Assembly: GCA_945861725.1 (NCBI GenBank)
Contig: CAMAVJ010000001.1
Coordinates: 1-64,000 of the forward strand
From: Rickettsia typhi
GTDB taxonomy: Bacteria > Pseudomonadota > Alphaproteobacteria > Rickettsiales > Deianiraeaceae
Direction of reading: 5' to 3'
DNA: 64,000 bases
Each line of letters starts with the position of its first letter. Positions within the stretch are counted from its first letter, which is position 1. Of the stretch, positions 24,588-34,838 are shown in pieces. The translations under genes were made by a program, and so were the position numbers. The notes under the pieces were generated by a model that was given only the letters and a program-made list of their open reading frames with translations, was not told the origin of the DNA and searched no databases.

Positions 24588-25655
24588 ATGAAGAGTAGTA
24601 GTCTTTTTTTTGGTTTTACAACTAAATTCTGGATATCATCTCTTCTTGTCTTCGTTGGTCTTTGGTTTTTTTTAAGAACAATCGGCTCGCTTGTTCTTCT
24701 CCCATTTGGATTTGCTTCCGTAATTGCCTATGTTTTCAGTAATTTTGTTGAAAATGTTTCTACAAAACGCAAAATTTCAAAATCATTTCTTGCATTTGCA
24801 ATAGTCTTTGCAATATTCTTCACGCTCATTACATTCTTCATCCTTTTTATTCCAGTTGCTGTTCGAAATTTACTTATAATTTTTAAGATACTTCCAGACC
24901 TCGTTAAGGTTATTCAAGAAAGTCTGCTGATATACGTCCCCGCGACTATTCAAACAAATATAATCGAAAGTTATGCACAAATTCACGAACAAATTCATGA
25001 ATTTGTTCCTTCGCTTGGTCAGAAAGTCTTTACAGAATTTGCCAGCGTTTCTTCAATTTTAGTGCAAACATTCAGCTTTTTTGTCATAACGCCAATCATC
25101 TCATTTTATATGATAAAAGACTGGCAGAAAATTAACACAAGTATAGTCTCTCTTGTTCCAACGAAAAACCGTCAATCTTTTATTTCAATTCGAACAGAAA
25201 TTCGTCAACGCCTAGTTGGCTATCTTACAGGGCAAATTAACATTATTCTATTCCTTGCTTCTTTTTACGGCATAGCACTTTCAATAGTTAAACTACAATT
25301 TGGCTTTACAATTGGAATTTTAACAGGTCTTGCTTCGATTGTTCCTTATATCGGTCTCACATGTGGTTTTGCCATTGCCGTTATAATTGCCTTTTTACAA
25401 GGTCATTCACTATTTTACCTTTGCATCGTAAGTTCAATATTCATCGTTGGGCAGATTATTGAAGGAAGTTTTTTGACACCAAAATTAATGTCTCACAAAA
25501 TTCAAATTCACCCATTGTGGGTGATTTTCGGGTTTTTAATTTCTGGCATATTCTTTGGCTTTTTTGGAATTTTATTCGCCCTTCCTTTAACAGCAGTCGC
25601 AAGCGTTTTGGTGAAATTTTATGTAAAGAATTATTACAGAAAGTACTGTGTATAA
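24588..25655 (+). CDS. AI-2E/PerM-family transporter-like membrane protein
   Basis: A 355-residue polytopic membrane protein of the AI-2E/PerM/TqsA group. There are about seven helices, with a central cytoplasmic segment (LVKVIQESLLIYVPATIQTNIIE). The family-like IGLTCGFAIAVIIAFLQGHSL and GQIIEGSFLTPKLMSHKIQIHPLWVIF are near the C-terminus. Members export small molecules or act in sodium or cell-wall homeostasis; the substrate is not known here. It follows rplQ by 13 bases and overlaps the bamD-like gene by eight. Confidence 0.85.
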   Translation: MKSSSLFFGFTTKFWISSLLVFVGLWFFLRTIGSLVLLPFGFASVIAYVFSNFVENVSTKRKISKSFLAFAIVFAIFFTLITFFILFIPVAVRNLLIIFKILPDLVKVIQESLLIYVPATIQTNIIESYAQIHEQIHEFVPSLGQKVFTEFASVSSILVQTFSFFVITPIISFYMIKDWQKINTSIVSLVPTKNRQSFISIRTEIRQRLVGYLTGQINIILFLASFYGIALSIVKLQFGFTIGILTGLASIVPYIGLTCGFAIAVIIAFLQGHSLFYLCIVSSIFIVGQIIEGSFLTPKLMSHKIQIHPLWVIFGFLISGIFFGFFGILFALPLTAVASVLVKFYVKNYYRKYCV

Positions 25656-26289
25656 GGTTGTTGTCGCGGTAATTATTTTTGGCGTATTATCATTATTAAC
25701 TTCCTGCAAAAAACATGAAAAGCAGGCAAATTTTTACTTTGATAAAGGTGTTCTTGCCGCAAAAAAGAAAAATTATCAATCATGCATATTCAATCTCAAT
25801 AAAATTGATGAAATGGCACCATATTCTCAAGAATCTAAAAGTGCCGCACCAATTTTAATCTTCTGTCATTATGCAATGAAAGATTTTGAAGCAATGCATT
25901 CTGAAATTAATAATTTTGAATCTCTTTACCCAACAAGCTCCGAACTGCCATACCTTTACTACATTAAAACACTCTCATACTACAAAACCTTCAAAGATCA
26001 TAAGAAATCGTTACAAATCGTTGAAAGCTTGGAAAGTGGAATAGATAAAATTAATGAAATTGATACAACGGGCTCGTATTCACGAAATATCAATATGCTT
26101 ATTCCATTTATCGAAGATGTGAAAGAAAAAAATTCACTTTATATCGCAAATAATTACGCCATTTCCCAAAATTTTATTTCCGCAGCAGCAAGGTACTCCC
26201 AAGCTTACAATAGCTCCAATGAAGACAATAAAAAAATAGTTGAAAACTCAATGGATGCTGTTTTAAGAAATCTTGGGATTAAAAAATAA
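25648..26289 (+). CDS. bamD: BamD-like outer-membrane assembly lipoprotein
   Basis: A 213-residue lipoprotein with a signal peptide ending LLTSCK, a clear lipobox. It is a tetratricopeptide-like helical protein (ANFYFDKGVLAAKKKNYQSCIFNLNKI... ESKSAAPILIFCHYAMKDFEAMHSEINNF) with the plan of BamD/YfiO, the essential BAM scaffold. It starts with GTG at 25648, overlapping the transporter. It is shorter and more divergent than typical BamD (about 240-260), so another TPR lipoprotein is possible. Confidence 0.7.
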   Translation: MYKVVVAVIIFGVLSLLTSCKKHEKQANFYFDKGVLAAKKKNYQSCIFNLNKIDEMAPYSQESKSAAPILIFCHYAMKDFEAMHSEINNFESLYPTSSELPYLYYIKTLSYYKTFKDHKKSLQIVESLESGIDKINEIDTTGSYSRNINMLIPFIEDVKEKNSLYIANNYAISQNFISAAARYSQAYNSSNEDNKKIVENSMDAVLRNLGIKK

Positions 26290-26292
26290 CAT

Positions 26293-27672
26293 ATGCAAAA
26301 TGTTTATATAAAAACTTACGGATGCCAAATGAATGTCTACGATTCCGAACGTATGGGAGAATTGTTAGAAGCAAATGGATATAAAATTACCGAAGAAATT
26401 TCCCAAAGCGATATTGTAATTCTCAACACTTGTAATATCAGAGAAAAAGCCGCAGAAAAAATTTATTCCGAACTTGGTAGAATCAAAAAATATCGAGATA
26501 TTCGCAAGGAGAGTGGTCTTGAAACAATTATAGCAATTGCCGGATGCGTTGCCCAAGCGGAAGGTGACGAAATTAAAAAACGTGCACCAATTGTTGACAT
26601 CGTAATTGGTCCTGAATCTTACCATCATTTACCAGATATGATTTCAGACATCAAACGCAAAACTGGCAAAAAATTCAGTTCACAACTTGATTTCACACCA
26701 AACGAAAAATTTGATTCTCTTCCAAAAAATCGATCCGCAAAAGGCTTTTCTTCGTTCATAACAATTCAAGAAGGCTGTGATAAATTCTGCACATTTTGCG
26801 TTGTACCTTATACCCGCGGTAAAGAATATTCCCGTCCAATGAATGATATTTTAGATGAAATCAAAAACTTAACAGAAAAGGGAGTTGTTGAAGTTTCCCT
26901 TCTTGGACAAAATGTCGATGCATATCACGGAAAATGGCTACACGGCAAATGGTTGGATGACAACTTGGAAGAAAAAGATGCAAATTTAGCTCAACTAATT
27001 GAAGAAGTTTCCAAAATTCCCGAAATCAAACGCATAAGATATACAACTTCTCACCCTAATAATTTCACCGCAGACATCATTTCTCAACATGGCACCAATC
27101 CAAAATTAATGCCATATCTTCACCTTCCAGTGCAATCAGGTTCAAACACCATTCTTCAACTTATGAATCGAAAACACACGAGGGAAAAATATTTTGAAAT
27201 AATTCAAAATGTTCGAAAAGCACGCCCAGACATTGCCATTTCCTCAGATTTCATCGTCGCATTTCCAGGTGAAACTGATCAAGATTTTCAAGATACAATG
27301 GATTTAGTTAACAAAATTGGCTTTTCACAAAGCTATTCGTTTAAATATTCACCACGCCCAGGAACGCCAGCGGCATTAAAGGATTTAATTCCAGATGATA
27401 TCGCATCAAATAGGCTTTATGCTTTACAAGCATTACTGAAATCTCAACAAACGCAATTTAACCAGAAGTTCCTTGGTAGTGTTATGCCAGTGCTTTTTGA
27501 AAGTCTTGGAACTCGTGCTACAAAACAAGTTGTTGGAAAATCGCCATACCTTCAAGCTGTCATAATCGATGTGCCAGAAGGCAAATCTGAAGCAGATTTT
27601 TTAGGAAAAATTTTCAATGTTGAAATCACGACCGTCCTTGAGAACTCTCTTCTTGGGATTTTGTTGGTATGA
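26293..27672 (+). CDS. miaB: tRNA-2-methylthio-N6-isopentenyladenosine synthase
   Basis: MiaB is a radical-SAM methylthiotransferase that modifies A37 of tRNAs reading U-starting codons. The UPF0004 domain begins MQNVYIKTYGCQMNVYDSERMG with its first cluster cysteine, the others being in NTCNIREKA and IAGCVAQAEG. The radical SAM CxxxCxxC motif is CDKFCTFC. A TRAM-type segment ends the protein. 459 residues, intact. It needs MiaA, not in the window. Confidence 0.95.
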   Translation: MQNVYIKTYGCQMNVYDSERMGELLEANGYKITEEISQSDIVILNTCNIREKAAEKIYSELGRIKKYRDIRKESGLETIIAIAGCVAQAEGDEIKKRAPIVDIVIGPESYHHLPDMISDIKRKTGKKFSSQLDFTPNEKFDSLPKNRSAKGFSSFITIQEGCDKFCTFCVVPYTRGKEYSRPMNDILDEIKNLTEKGVVEVSLLGQNVDAYHGKWLHGKWLDDNLEEKDANLAQLIEEVSKIPEIKRIRYTTSHPNNFTADIISQHGTNPKLMPYLHLPVQSGSNTILQLMNRKHTREKYFEIIQNVRKARPDIAISSDFIVAFPGETDQDFQDTMDLVNKIGFSQSYSFKYSPRPGTPAALKDLIPDDIASNRLYALQALLKSQQTQFNQKFLGSVMPVLFESLGTRATKQVVGKSPYLQAVIIDVPEGKSEADFLGKIFNVEITTVLENSLLGILLV

Positions 27673-27959
27673 TTTCTGAATGATTCTCTTAAAACGTTGA
27701 TCATCTATATTTGAAAGATCAGTAAAATTTACACTTCCCTCTCTATTGCTCCAACTAATGTAGTCCCATTTTTCCTGTTTTACCTCCTGTCTGCAGACAT
27801 TCTTTGCTACTACCGCTTCTTGCCTACGTAAATTAAAAAAGTTATACATTAGTAATAGCATTTTTTTTAAACAAACGCAAGAAAAATAAAGAAAAAATTC
27901 TAAACAATTTGACTTATCAAAAAAACCGCTCGATTATCATTTACAACTAAGATACTTCT
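27673..27959. other. 287-base intergenic stretch between miaB and the MscS-like gene
   Basis: This is the longest gene-free stretch between miaB and mscS. On the minus strand a frame of 86 codons (27601-27861) is open, but it overlaps miaB by 72 bases, has no recognisable domain and no promoter, and I do not call it a gene. A 12-base perfect palindrome, TGTCTGCAGACA, is at 27788-27799. The last 50 bases hold the mscS promoter. Confidence 0.6.
27909..27937 (+). promoter_or_regulatory. Probable promoter of the MscS-like gene
   Basis: TTGACT at 27909-27914 and GATTAT at 27932-27937, separated by 17 bases. Expected transcription start is near 27944, about 16 bases before the ATG at 27960. Confidence 0.55.
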
Positions 27960-29012
27960 ATGTTTAAGTATTTATTAAAAAAACATTCAATAAATATTGA
28001 AATATTTAGTCTAGCTCTTTGCATATTCATCGCTTATAAGCTTACAATGCTTTGCCTTCGAAAGCTTGAAGTGCAATCTATCAAAAATAATAGATGGTCT
28101 TTGGCATTATTCTTTAATGCACTTCAAATACCCTTTAAATGGTGTTTTGGAATGTTAATAATCGCACTTATTCTTGAATTTACAAACTCATATTTTCACA
28201 TAATTCATATTTTCTCCACAACAACTCTGCAACGCTCAATCATTGTTCTTTTTGTAACATGGGTGATTATACACTTTTGTAATATTGTTCGCGAACATGT
28301 AATAAAAAATAGCCATATTCACTTTGATAAAACAGCCACAATCGCTTCCACACAAATTGGAACTGTTATAACGGTAATCATTGGGATTATTGTCGAGCTC
28401 CAAATTCTTGGTGTCAACATTGCCGGAATTTTAGCTTTTGGTGGATTGAGTGGTATCGCAGTTGGTTTTGCTTCAAAGGATTTGCTCGCAAATTTTTTCG
28501 GAGCAATGATGATCTACACGGACAAGCCATTTAAAGTTGGAGACTGGATTCGTTCACCAGAAAAAGCGATCGAAGGCGAAGTTGAATCAATTGGATGGAG
28601 ACAGACCAAGATTATGACATTCGAAAAACGCCCAATTTATGTTCCAAATTCTGTTTTTTCCACTGTAGTTGTTGAAAATCCATCGCGAATGACCCATAGA
28701 AGAATCGAAGAAATAATACTTATAAAACACGAAGATCATCATAAGGTAAAAAAAATTTCAGAAGATATTCAGAACTTCCTTATAAATCATCACGATATTG
28801 ACAACAGTCAAACACTTTATGTAAGTCTTCACGCCATTTCACCATTTGCCCTTGAATTAAAAATCTACTGCTACACAGCAATTCTAAATTCCGCAACATT
28901 TGCCAAATTCAAAGAAGATATCCTACTTCAGATTGCAAAAATCATTGAAAATAACGAAGCACACTTTGTAGAAACATCATTCACACAGAAATCGCCCAAT
29001 AATAATTTATAA
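27960..29012 (+). CDS. MscS-family mechanosensitive channel
   Basis: A 350-residue MscS-type channel. Three or more N-terminal helices lead to the pore-lining helix with the GLSGIAVGFASKDLLANFFGAMMIYTDKPFKVGDWI stretch characteristic of the family. The beta domain follows, with EGEVESIGWRQTKIMTFEKRPIYVPNSVF. It opens on membrane tension to release solutes during osmotic down-shock. It is probably the first gene of a unit with uvrB, which follows after one base. Confidence 0.9.
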   Translation: MFKYLLKKHSINIEIFSLALCIFIAYKLTMLCLRKLEVQSIKNNRWSLALFFNALQIPFKWCFGMLIIALILEFTNSYFHIIHIFSTTTLQRSIIVLFVTWVIIHFCNIVREHVIKNSHIHFDKTATIASTQIGTVITVIIGIIVELQILGVNIAGILAFGGLSGIAVGFASKDLLANFFGAMMIYTDKPFKVGDWIRSPEKAIEGEVESIGWRQTKIMTFEKRPIYVPNSVFSTVVVENPSRMTHRRIEEIILIKHEDHHKVKKISEDIQNFLINHHDIDNSQTLYVSLHAISPFALELKIYCYTAILNSATFAKFKEDILLQIAKIIENNEAHFVETSFTQKSPNNNL

Positions 29013-29013
29013 A

Positions 29014-30993
29014 ATGTTCAAACTAACAACACAAAAGAAACCAGCTGGCTCCCAACCGGAAGCCATTAAACAGCTAATCGAAGGTGTTAAACGAGGCGAT
29101 AAATCCCAGACATTACTTGGAATAACGGGCTCTGGTAAAACATTCACCGTTGCAAATGTTATTCAAGAAATGCAACGCCCTGCTCTAATTATGGTTCACA
29201 ATAAAACCCTTGCAGCACAACTTTACGCCGAAATGAAAGAGCTTTTCCCAGAAAATGCCGTTGAATATTTTGTTTCATACTACGACTACTACCAACCCGA
29301 AAGCTATATTCCAAAACGAGATGTCTACATTGAAAAAGATTCATCCATTAATGAACAGCTAGACACTATGCGTCACGCAGCAACAATTAGTGCACTTGAA
29401 CGAAGAGATGTCATCGTCATTTCATCAATTTCATGTATTTATGGAATTGGAAATAGGGAGAATTATACCTCAATGAGGAAGCAACTCAAAAAAGGCGAAA
29501 CAATAAAAATGCAAGACTTAACCGACAGTCTAATCTACCTTCAATACGAGCGAAATGATATAGCATTCGAGAGAGGAAAATTCACAATCAAAGGCGATAC
29601 TATTGAACTTTTTCCGTCTCACTTGGAAAATACAGGAATTCGTTTAGAATTTTTCGGCTTAGAACTTGAGCAAATTACAACATTCAATGCTATCACAAGA
29701 CAAAAAAAACTCACACTTGAAGAGGTAACAATTTATCCAAACAAGCTTTTTGCAACTCCACGAGATATCATTTTGAAATCAATTAAAAACATTGAGGAAG
29801 ATCTAAAAATTGAAGTTGAGGCATTTATGAAACAAGGTAAAATACTGGAAGCAAATCGCCTTCGTCAGAGAACGGAGTATGACATCGAAATGCTTGTCAC
29901 AACTGGAATGTGTAAGGGGATTGAAAACTACTCAAGATACATCGATGGTCGGAAAATTGGTCAACCGCCTTCAACATTGTTTTCATATATGGCACAAGAT
30001 GCCCTACTTTTCATTGATGAAAGTCACATAACAATTCCACAAATAAGAGCAATGCACGCTGGGGATCGTTCCCGAAAGAATAACCTCGTTGAGCATGGAT
30101 TTCGAATGCGTTCTGCTTACGATAACCGCCCTCTTACATTTGAAGAATGGAATGAAAAACGCCCACAAACAGTTTTTGTTTCCGCAACCCCAAGTGAATT
30201 TGAAGTTGAACAATCAGAAGGACTTGTTGTAGAACAAATTGTTCGACCAACAGGTCTACTTGACCCTATCATCGAAATATACCCATCTTCGAATCAGATC
30301 GAACATTTTCTTAAACAAGCACGGGAAATTATCAAAGACGGCGGTAAAATTTTAGCACTAACTCTCACCAAAGTATTCAGCGAAAAACTGAGCGATTATT
30401 TAATTGAACAAGGAATAAAGACCGCATATTTACATTCTGAAATCAAAACAATAGAACGCGTACAAGTTATCAACCAACTTCGTTCTGGTGAAATTGATAT
30501 TATTGTTGGAATTAATCTTCTTCGTGAGGGAATTGACATTCCAGAGTGTTCACTCGTTGCAATTCTTGACGCTGATAAAGAGGGTTTTCTTCGAAACGAG
30601 ACCTCGCTAATTCAGATGATCGGGCGTGCAGCAAGAAACAAAGATGGAAAAGTTCTACTTTATGCAGACAAAATAACAGATTCCATTAAAAAAGCGGTGA
30701 AAATCACAGAGGAGCGTCGCACAATGCAAATTGAATACAATAAATTACACGGAATTACACCAACGACCATTTTAAAGGAAATCAAGACTATGCTGGATGT
30801 TATTATGGGAGACGACAAGCAGGAACTGTTTGATATTTCAAAGCTTGAAAAAATGACGCCAAAACAAGTGAAAAAATTAATATCCGAATTAACAAAGCAA
30901 ATGAAACAAGCCGCAAAAAATTGGAATTTTAACGAAGCGGAAGATCTTCGTCTTCAAATTAAAATAATCAATGCGGAATTGTTAGCTGAATAA
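29014..30993 (+). CDS. uvrB: Excinuclease ABC subunit B
   Basis: UvrB is the damage-verification helicase of nucleotide excision repair. Walker A is LGITGSGKTFTVAN near residue 40. The beta-hairpin region is YFVSYYDYYQPESYIP, then DSSINEQLDTMRH. Helicase motifs include FIDESH, SATPS, GINLLREGIDIPE and QMIGRAARN. The C-terminal UVR domain that binds UvrC is present (TKQMKQAAKNWNFNEAEDLRLQI). 659 residues, intact. Convergent with cysK, with 9 bases between. Confidence 0.96.
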   Translation: MFKLTTQKKPAGSQPEAIKQLIEGVKRGDKSQTLLGITGSGKTFTVANVIQEMQRPALIMVHNKTLAAQLYAEMKELFPENAVEYFVSYYDYYQPESYIPKRDVYIEKDSSINEQLDTMRHAATISALERRDVIVISSISCIYGIGNRENYTSMRKQLKKGETIKMQDLTDSLIYLQYERNDIAFERGKFTIKGDTIELFPSHLENTGIRLEFFGLELEQITTFNAITRQKKLTLEEVTIYPNKLFATPRDIILKSIKNIEEDLKIEVEAFMKQGKILEANRLRQRTEYDIEMLVTTGMCKGIENYSRYIDGRKIGQPPSTLFSYMAQDALLFIDESHITIPQIRAMHAGDRSRKNNLVEHGFRMRSAYDNRPLTFEEWNEKRPQTVFVSATPSEFEVEQSEGLVVEQIVRPTGLLDPIIEIYPSSNQIEHFLKQAREIIKDGGKILALTLTKVFSEKLSDYLIEQGIKTAYLHSEIKTIERVQVINQLRSGEIDIIVGINLLREGIDIPECSLVAILDADKEGFLRNETSLIQMIGRAARNKDGKVLLYADKITDSIKKAVKITEERRTMQIEYNKLHGITPTTILKEIKTMLDVIMGDDKQELFDISKLEKMTPKQVKKLISELTKQMKQAAKNWNFNEAEDLRLQIKIINAELLAE

Positions 30994-31002
30994 TTAATCG
31001 TG

Positions 31003-31905
31003 TTATATAAATAAATCGCATGAAGCGTAGCGTTCACAAAAGTCGCAAACAATAAAACAAATGTTTTTACCTTCAACGGTTTTGGCTTTTTCAAGAGCAG
31101 CAAACGCTATTCCACCTGAACTAATGCCACAAGCGATGCCAGCAGATTTCGCAAGCATTCTTGCTGTTTCATAGGCCGATTCCTTTGAAACATGAAATAT
31201 TTCATCAATTACATCCTTGTGGAAGTTGTCTGGCATAAAATTTGGTCCAATACCTTGTAATTGATGTGGTGCGAATTTACTCCCGCCAGCAAGAATATCA
31301 TTTTCTTCAGGCTCAATTGCTATTGTATAAACTGATTTTTTTGTTTTTAAAAATGCACTAACGCCACTAACACACGCACCAGTACCAGCCCCAGCAATGA
31401 AAATATCAATATCACCATTCATTTGCTCATAAATTTCAGGACCAGTCGTTTTGAAATGAACATCAAAATTCGCTGGGTTATGGTACTGATTCATCACAAG
31501 CGAATGGGGAATTTCACGCGAAAGTTCGTATGCCTTGTCAATTGCTCCTTGAAAACCAAGTTCTTTCTTTGTAAGAACAAGTTCCGCCCCAAAGTGAGAA
31601 ATTAATTTGCGACGCTCAATACTCATAGCTTCTGACATTGTCAAAATTAACCGATAACCCTTTAAAGCACAAATAAAGGCAAGAGAAATCCCCATATTTC
31701 CACTAGTTGGCTCAATTATTGTTGTGTCTTTTGTAATTAAACCCTTTGCTTCAGCATCTTCAATAAGAGCAACTGCAACTCGATCTTTTAAGGATTTCGT
31801 TGGGTTAAAGTATTCAAGTTTGGCAAAAAGATTATTATTCGTTCCATGAATGGATTTTGGCACTTCTACAAGTGGTGTATTACCGATAAGATCTAGAATT
31901 ATCAT
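31003..31905 (-). CDS. cysK: Cysteine synthase (O-acetylserine sulfhydrylase)
   Basis: A PLP-dependent beta-family enzyme that makes cysteine from O-acetylserine and sulfide. The start MIILDLIGNTPLVEV is typical. The PLP lysine is in NPTKSLKDRVA, and the substrate loop is EPTSGNMGISLAFI. The phosphate-binding GAGTGACVSG replaces the usual GTGGTxxG variant. The ATG at 31905 was chosen over one at 31962 that adds nineteen residues. It is 300 residues long. Cystathionine beta-synthase is a relative, and serine-specific activity cannot be excluded. Confidence 0.88.
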   Translation of the reverse strand: MIILDLIGNTPLVEVPKSIHGTNNNLFAKLEYFNPTKSLKDRVAVALIEDAEAKGLITKDTTIIEPTSGNMGISLAFICALKGYRLILTMSEAMSIERRKLISHFGAELVLTKKELGFQGAIDKAYELSREIPHSLVMNQYHNPANFDVHFKTTGPEIYEQMNGDIDIFIAGAGTGACVSGVSAFLKTKKSVYTIAIEPEENDILAGGSKFAPHQLQGIGPNFMPDNFHKDVIDEIFHVSKESAYETARMLAKSAGIACGISSGGIAFAALEKAKTVEGKNICFIVCDFCERYASCDLFI

Positions 31906-31971
31906 TATTATTTTTTTTAAAATCATTTCACTCCCATTCTCAATAAGAAGTGAGTTTGTCAAGGAAAATGT

Positions 31972-34479
31972 CTATTTTTGAAAAACACCGCCACCGCTCA
32001 CAAATGTGTCGTTTCCGCCAAATTTCAAAGAAATACCAAGATGCACTTCTAGCAATTTTGCTAATTCTTTGGCATTTTTGTCGGAAATCAAGCAGAAATT
32101 ACAATTGTTTCCCTGAATATTCAGGACAATTTTGATATCACTGGAAATGTCACGAGCAACCGCCTGAATATCTCCGGAAAAATTTTCCAATCTTTTTATT
32201 GAAGCAATGCTTGTTCCAAGTTCAATTTTTTCAACAGTAACAAGGCTTGTAAGCTTTAAATTAAGATCTTTTGCTTGCAATTTCAAACTCTGAATTTCAT
32301 TTTCCTTCGCTTGAACAAGCTCCATCACTGAAGATGTAGCTTTAAACTTTGCCTTGATTTTAGCCTGTTCTTTTTCGAAATTTTGTGCATAAATGACGGC
32401 TTCAGCACGCGTTTTTCCTTCGATGCGTCGCACACCTGAAGCAACTGCACCCTGCGAAATAATTTTAAAAAAACCAACTTCACCACTCGAAACAACATGA
32501 ATTCCACCGCATAGTTCAACGGATTCACCCGTTGCAACAACGCGAACTAAATCACCATATTTTTCGCCAAAAAGTGCCATAGCACCAAGTTTTTGCGATT
32601 CATCTTTCGAGCAAAGCGTTGTTTTTGTTAATGAATTTTGTGTAATCATTTCATTTACAGAAAGTTCAATTTGATGAATTTCCTCTAAATTCAACGGTTT
32701 TGAGTGAGAGAAGTCAAAGCGGAAGCCATCTTGACGAACAGAAGAGCCTTTTTGCACCAATGCTTCACCAAATTTTTTCCGCAGAACATGGTGGAGTAAG
32801 TGAGTCGCTGTGTGATTTGCCGAAATATTTTTTCGGTGCTCAACATTTACAAACATATCAACTAAATTCGTCGAGTCAATAAACGGCAGATCGTCACTTA
32901 ATTTATGTACAAATCGCCCATCTATTTTTTGAACATCAAGCACCGTTGTGTGTGCAATTGTTCCAATATCAGCAATTTGCCCACCTGATTCAGCATAAAA
33001 AACCGTGCGGTCAAATACTGTATAACCACCTTTAGAGTAAAGCACTTTTGCACTACATTTTGAAGATTCGTATCCTAAAAATTCCGTTTCAGGAATGTGC
33101 GATATCGCTTTTTTTAAATCCTCAAATTCATCAGCAGAACCACCCTTCCAGCTTTTTTTACTTCGCTCCTGCTGAATTTCCATCTCCCGTTCAAATGCAT
33201 CTTCATCAACTAATTTTACACCATATTTCTGCCCAATTTCAAGTGTAATATCCAGCGGAAAGCCATACGTATCATAGAGTTTAAAGGCAAACTCACCCGA
33301 AAGAACACCATTTTTTATGTTATCGGCAGATTCCTTTTCAAGCACTCGAATGCCACGCGGTAGAAGTTCCATAAATTTTTCTTCTTCGGATCTCGTTTGT
33401 GCCAAAATTAATTCCCTTGCCTGATTAAGTTCACCATAAGTGCCGCCCATTTGTTCAATCAAGGCTTGTGAAATTTGCGGCAAAAATGAAGTTTTTACGC
33501 CAGCAAAATACGCAGATTTCAACGCACGGCGGATTATCCTGCGAAGAACATAACCCCTACCCTCATTGCTTGGGAGAACGCCATCTGCAATTAAAAATAC
33601 AATCGAACGAATATGATCCGAAAGAATTCTCAGAGCAAGATCATTTTGTGAGAACTTAGAAATATCACCATTTGCAGTGAAAAGATTTTCCGACGGATGA
33701 ATTTTTGTAATGTGTGAAATATCACCAATTAATTCGCGAAAAGGCGTCGTTGAATAATTATCCACCGTGCCTTCCAAAACGGAAATAAGGCGTTCAAGAC
33801 CCATTCCAGTATCAATATTTTTCTTTGGAAGATCAGTAATTTTGCCGTCTTCATGAATAAAATTTTGCATAAATACAAGATTCCAAATTTCCGTAAACCT
33901 TGCACCGTCCTCATTTTTTGTTCCTGGACGATCTCCAGAAATTCTATCTCCGTAATCATAAAAAATTTCTGAACAAGGACCACAAGGACCAACATTTCCC
34001 ACTTGCCAAAAGTTATCGTTCGTTGAAATTCTAATTATTTTGTCTTCACTGACAAATTTTCTCCAAATATTATAAGCTTCATTGTCTGTATGAAAAACCG
34101 TTATATGGAGGCGATTTTTGTCAAGATTAACCTCTTTCGTTAGAAAATCCCACGCAAAAGTAATTGCCTCTTCTTTAAAATAATCGCCGAAAGAAAAGTT
34201 TCCAAGCATTTCAAAAAATGTGTGATGACGGTTTGTATAACCAACGTTGTCAAGATCATTATGCTTTCCACCTGCTCGAACACATTTTTGGACGGTTGTT
34301 ACTCGTTTATGTTGAGACTCCAGATTTCCAGCGAAGTAATCCTTAAATTGTACCATTCCAGAGTTTGTAAAAAGAAGAGTTTGATCTTCTGGTGTTAATG
34401 GCGAAGAACGCAGAGATGCGTGACCATTTTTTTGGAAAAATTCAGTAAATTGATTTCGAATGTGTTCATGAAGTTTCAT
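31972..34479 (-). CDS. alaS: Alanyl-tRNA synthetase
   Basis: A class II synthetase that charges tRNA-Ala and hydrolyses mischarged Ser or Gly. The catalytic core includes LLFTNSGMVQFKDYFAGN and RADHIRS-like RILSDHIRSIVFLIADG. The editing domain has the HTATHLLHH zinc site and the C-x3-H of ELCGGIHV. The C-terminal helical and oligomerisation region is shorter than usual (835 residues against about 875), with a weak final C-Ala domain. The start at 34479 (MKLHEHIRNQFTEFF) fits the family better than 34506. Confidence 0.95.
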   Translation of the reverse strand: MKLHEHIRNQFTEFFQKNGHASLRSSPLTPEDQTLLFTNSGMVQFKDYFAGNLESQHKRVTTVQKCVRAGGKHNDLDNVGYTNRHHTFFEMLGNFSFGDYFKEEAITFAWDFLTKEVNLDKNRLHITVFHTDNEAYNIWRKFVSEDKIIRISTNDNFWQVGNVGPCGPCSEIFYDYGDRISGDRPGTKNEDGARFTEIWNLVFMQNFIHEDGKITDLPKKNIDTGMGLERLISVLEGTVDNYSTTPFRELIGDISHITKIHPSENLFTANGDISKFSQNDLALRILSDHIRSIVFLIADGVLPSNEGRGYVLRRIIRRALKSAYFAGVKTSFLPQISQALIEQMGGTYGELNQARELILAQTRSEEEKFMELLPRGIRVLEKESADNIKNGVLSGEFAFKLYDTYGFPLDITLEIGQKYGVKLVDEDAFEREMEIQQERSKKSWKGGSADEFEDLKKAISHIPETEFLGYESSKCSAKVLYSKGGYTVFDRTVFYAESGGQIADIGTIAHTTVLDVQKIDGRFVHKLSDDLPFIDSTNLVDMFVNVEHRKNISANHTATHLLHHVLRKKFGEALVQKGSSVRQDGFRFDFSHSKPLNLEEIHQIELSVNEMITQNSLTKTTLCSKDESQKLGAMALFGEKYGDLVRVVATGESVELCGGIHVVSSGEVGFFKIISQGAVASGVRRIEGKTRAEAVIYAQNFEKEQAKIKAKFKATSSVMELVQAKENEIQSLKLQAKDLNLKLTSLVTVEKIELGTSIASIKRLENFSGDIQAVARDISSDIKIVLNIQGNNCNFCLISDKNAKELAKLLEVHLGISLKFGGNDTFVSGGGVFQK

Positions 34480-34716
34480 TTGCCTTGGAAAATTAAAAGA
34501 ATTCAATATTCAAGTAGAAATGGAAAAATATTTGTCAAGAATGAAATTCTACTGGATACTTTTAAGATATGTAAACTATTTAAAAGTTCGGAACTCAAAG
34601 AAAAAAGACGAATTATTATCATTTTGTTTGCGAACTTATTATTAAGCAGGGGAAATCTAATAATAACGCCAGAAAAACCCTTTGATTTATTCTTAAATTC
34701 TGGTGACCATTTTGAC

Positions 34717-34804
34717 TGGCAGACAGGATGGGATTCGAACCCATGATAAGTCGCCCTATACACGCGTTCCAGGCGTGCTCCTTAAACCACTCGGACACCT
34801 GTCT
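34717..34804 (-). tRNA. tRNA-Ser (anticodon GGA)
   Basis: An 88-nt type II tRNA including an encoded CCA (34717-34719). The acceptor stem pairs AGACAGG (5' end at 34804) with CCTGTCT. The anticodon stem CACGC/GCGTG encloses the loop CTGGAAC, giving GGA, which reads UCC and UCU. The T arm is ATGGG-TTCGAAT-CCCAT. A longer variable arm lies between, as in serine tRNAs. Confidence 0.95.
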
Positions 34805-34838
34805 ATACCTTAAATATACATAATACATAAAAATGTTA

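Noticed and set aside
27601..27861. 86-codon minus-strand frame at the end of miaB
   Set aside because: It overlaps miaB by 72 bases, has no promoter, no recognisable domain and no fitting neighbour. Treated as chance.
34420..34828. Several frames across the alaS upstream region and the tRNA-Ser gene
   Set aside because: They read through a clear tRNA and across the alaS start, and have no domain.
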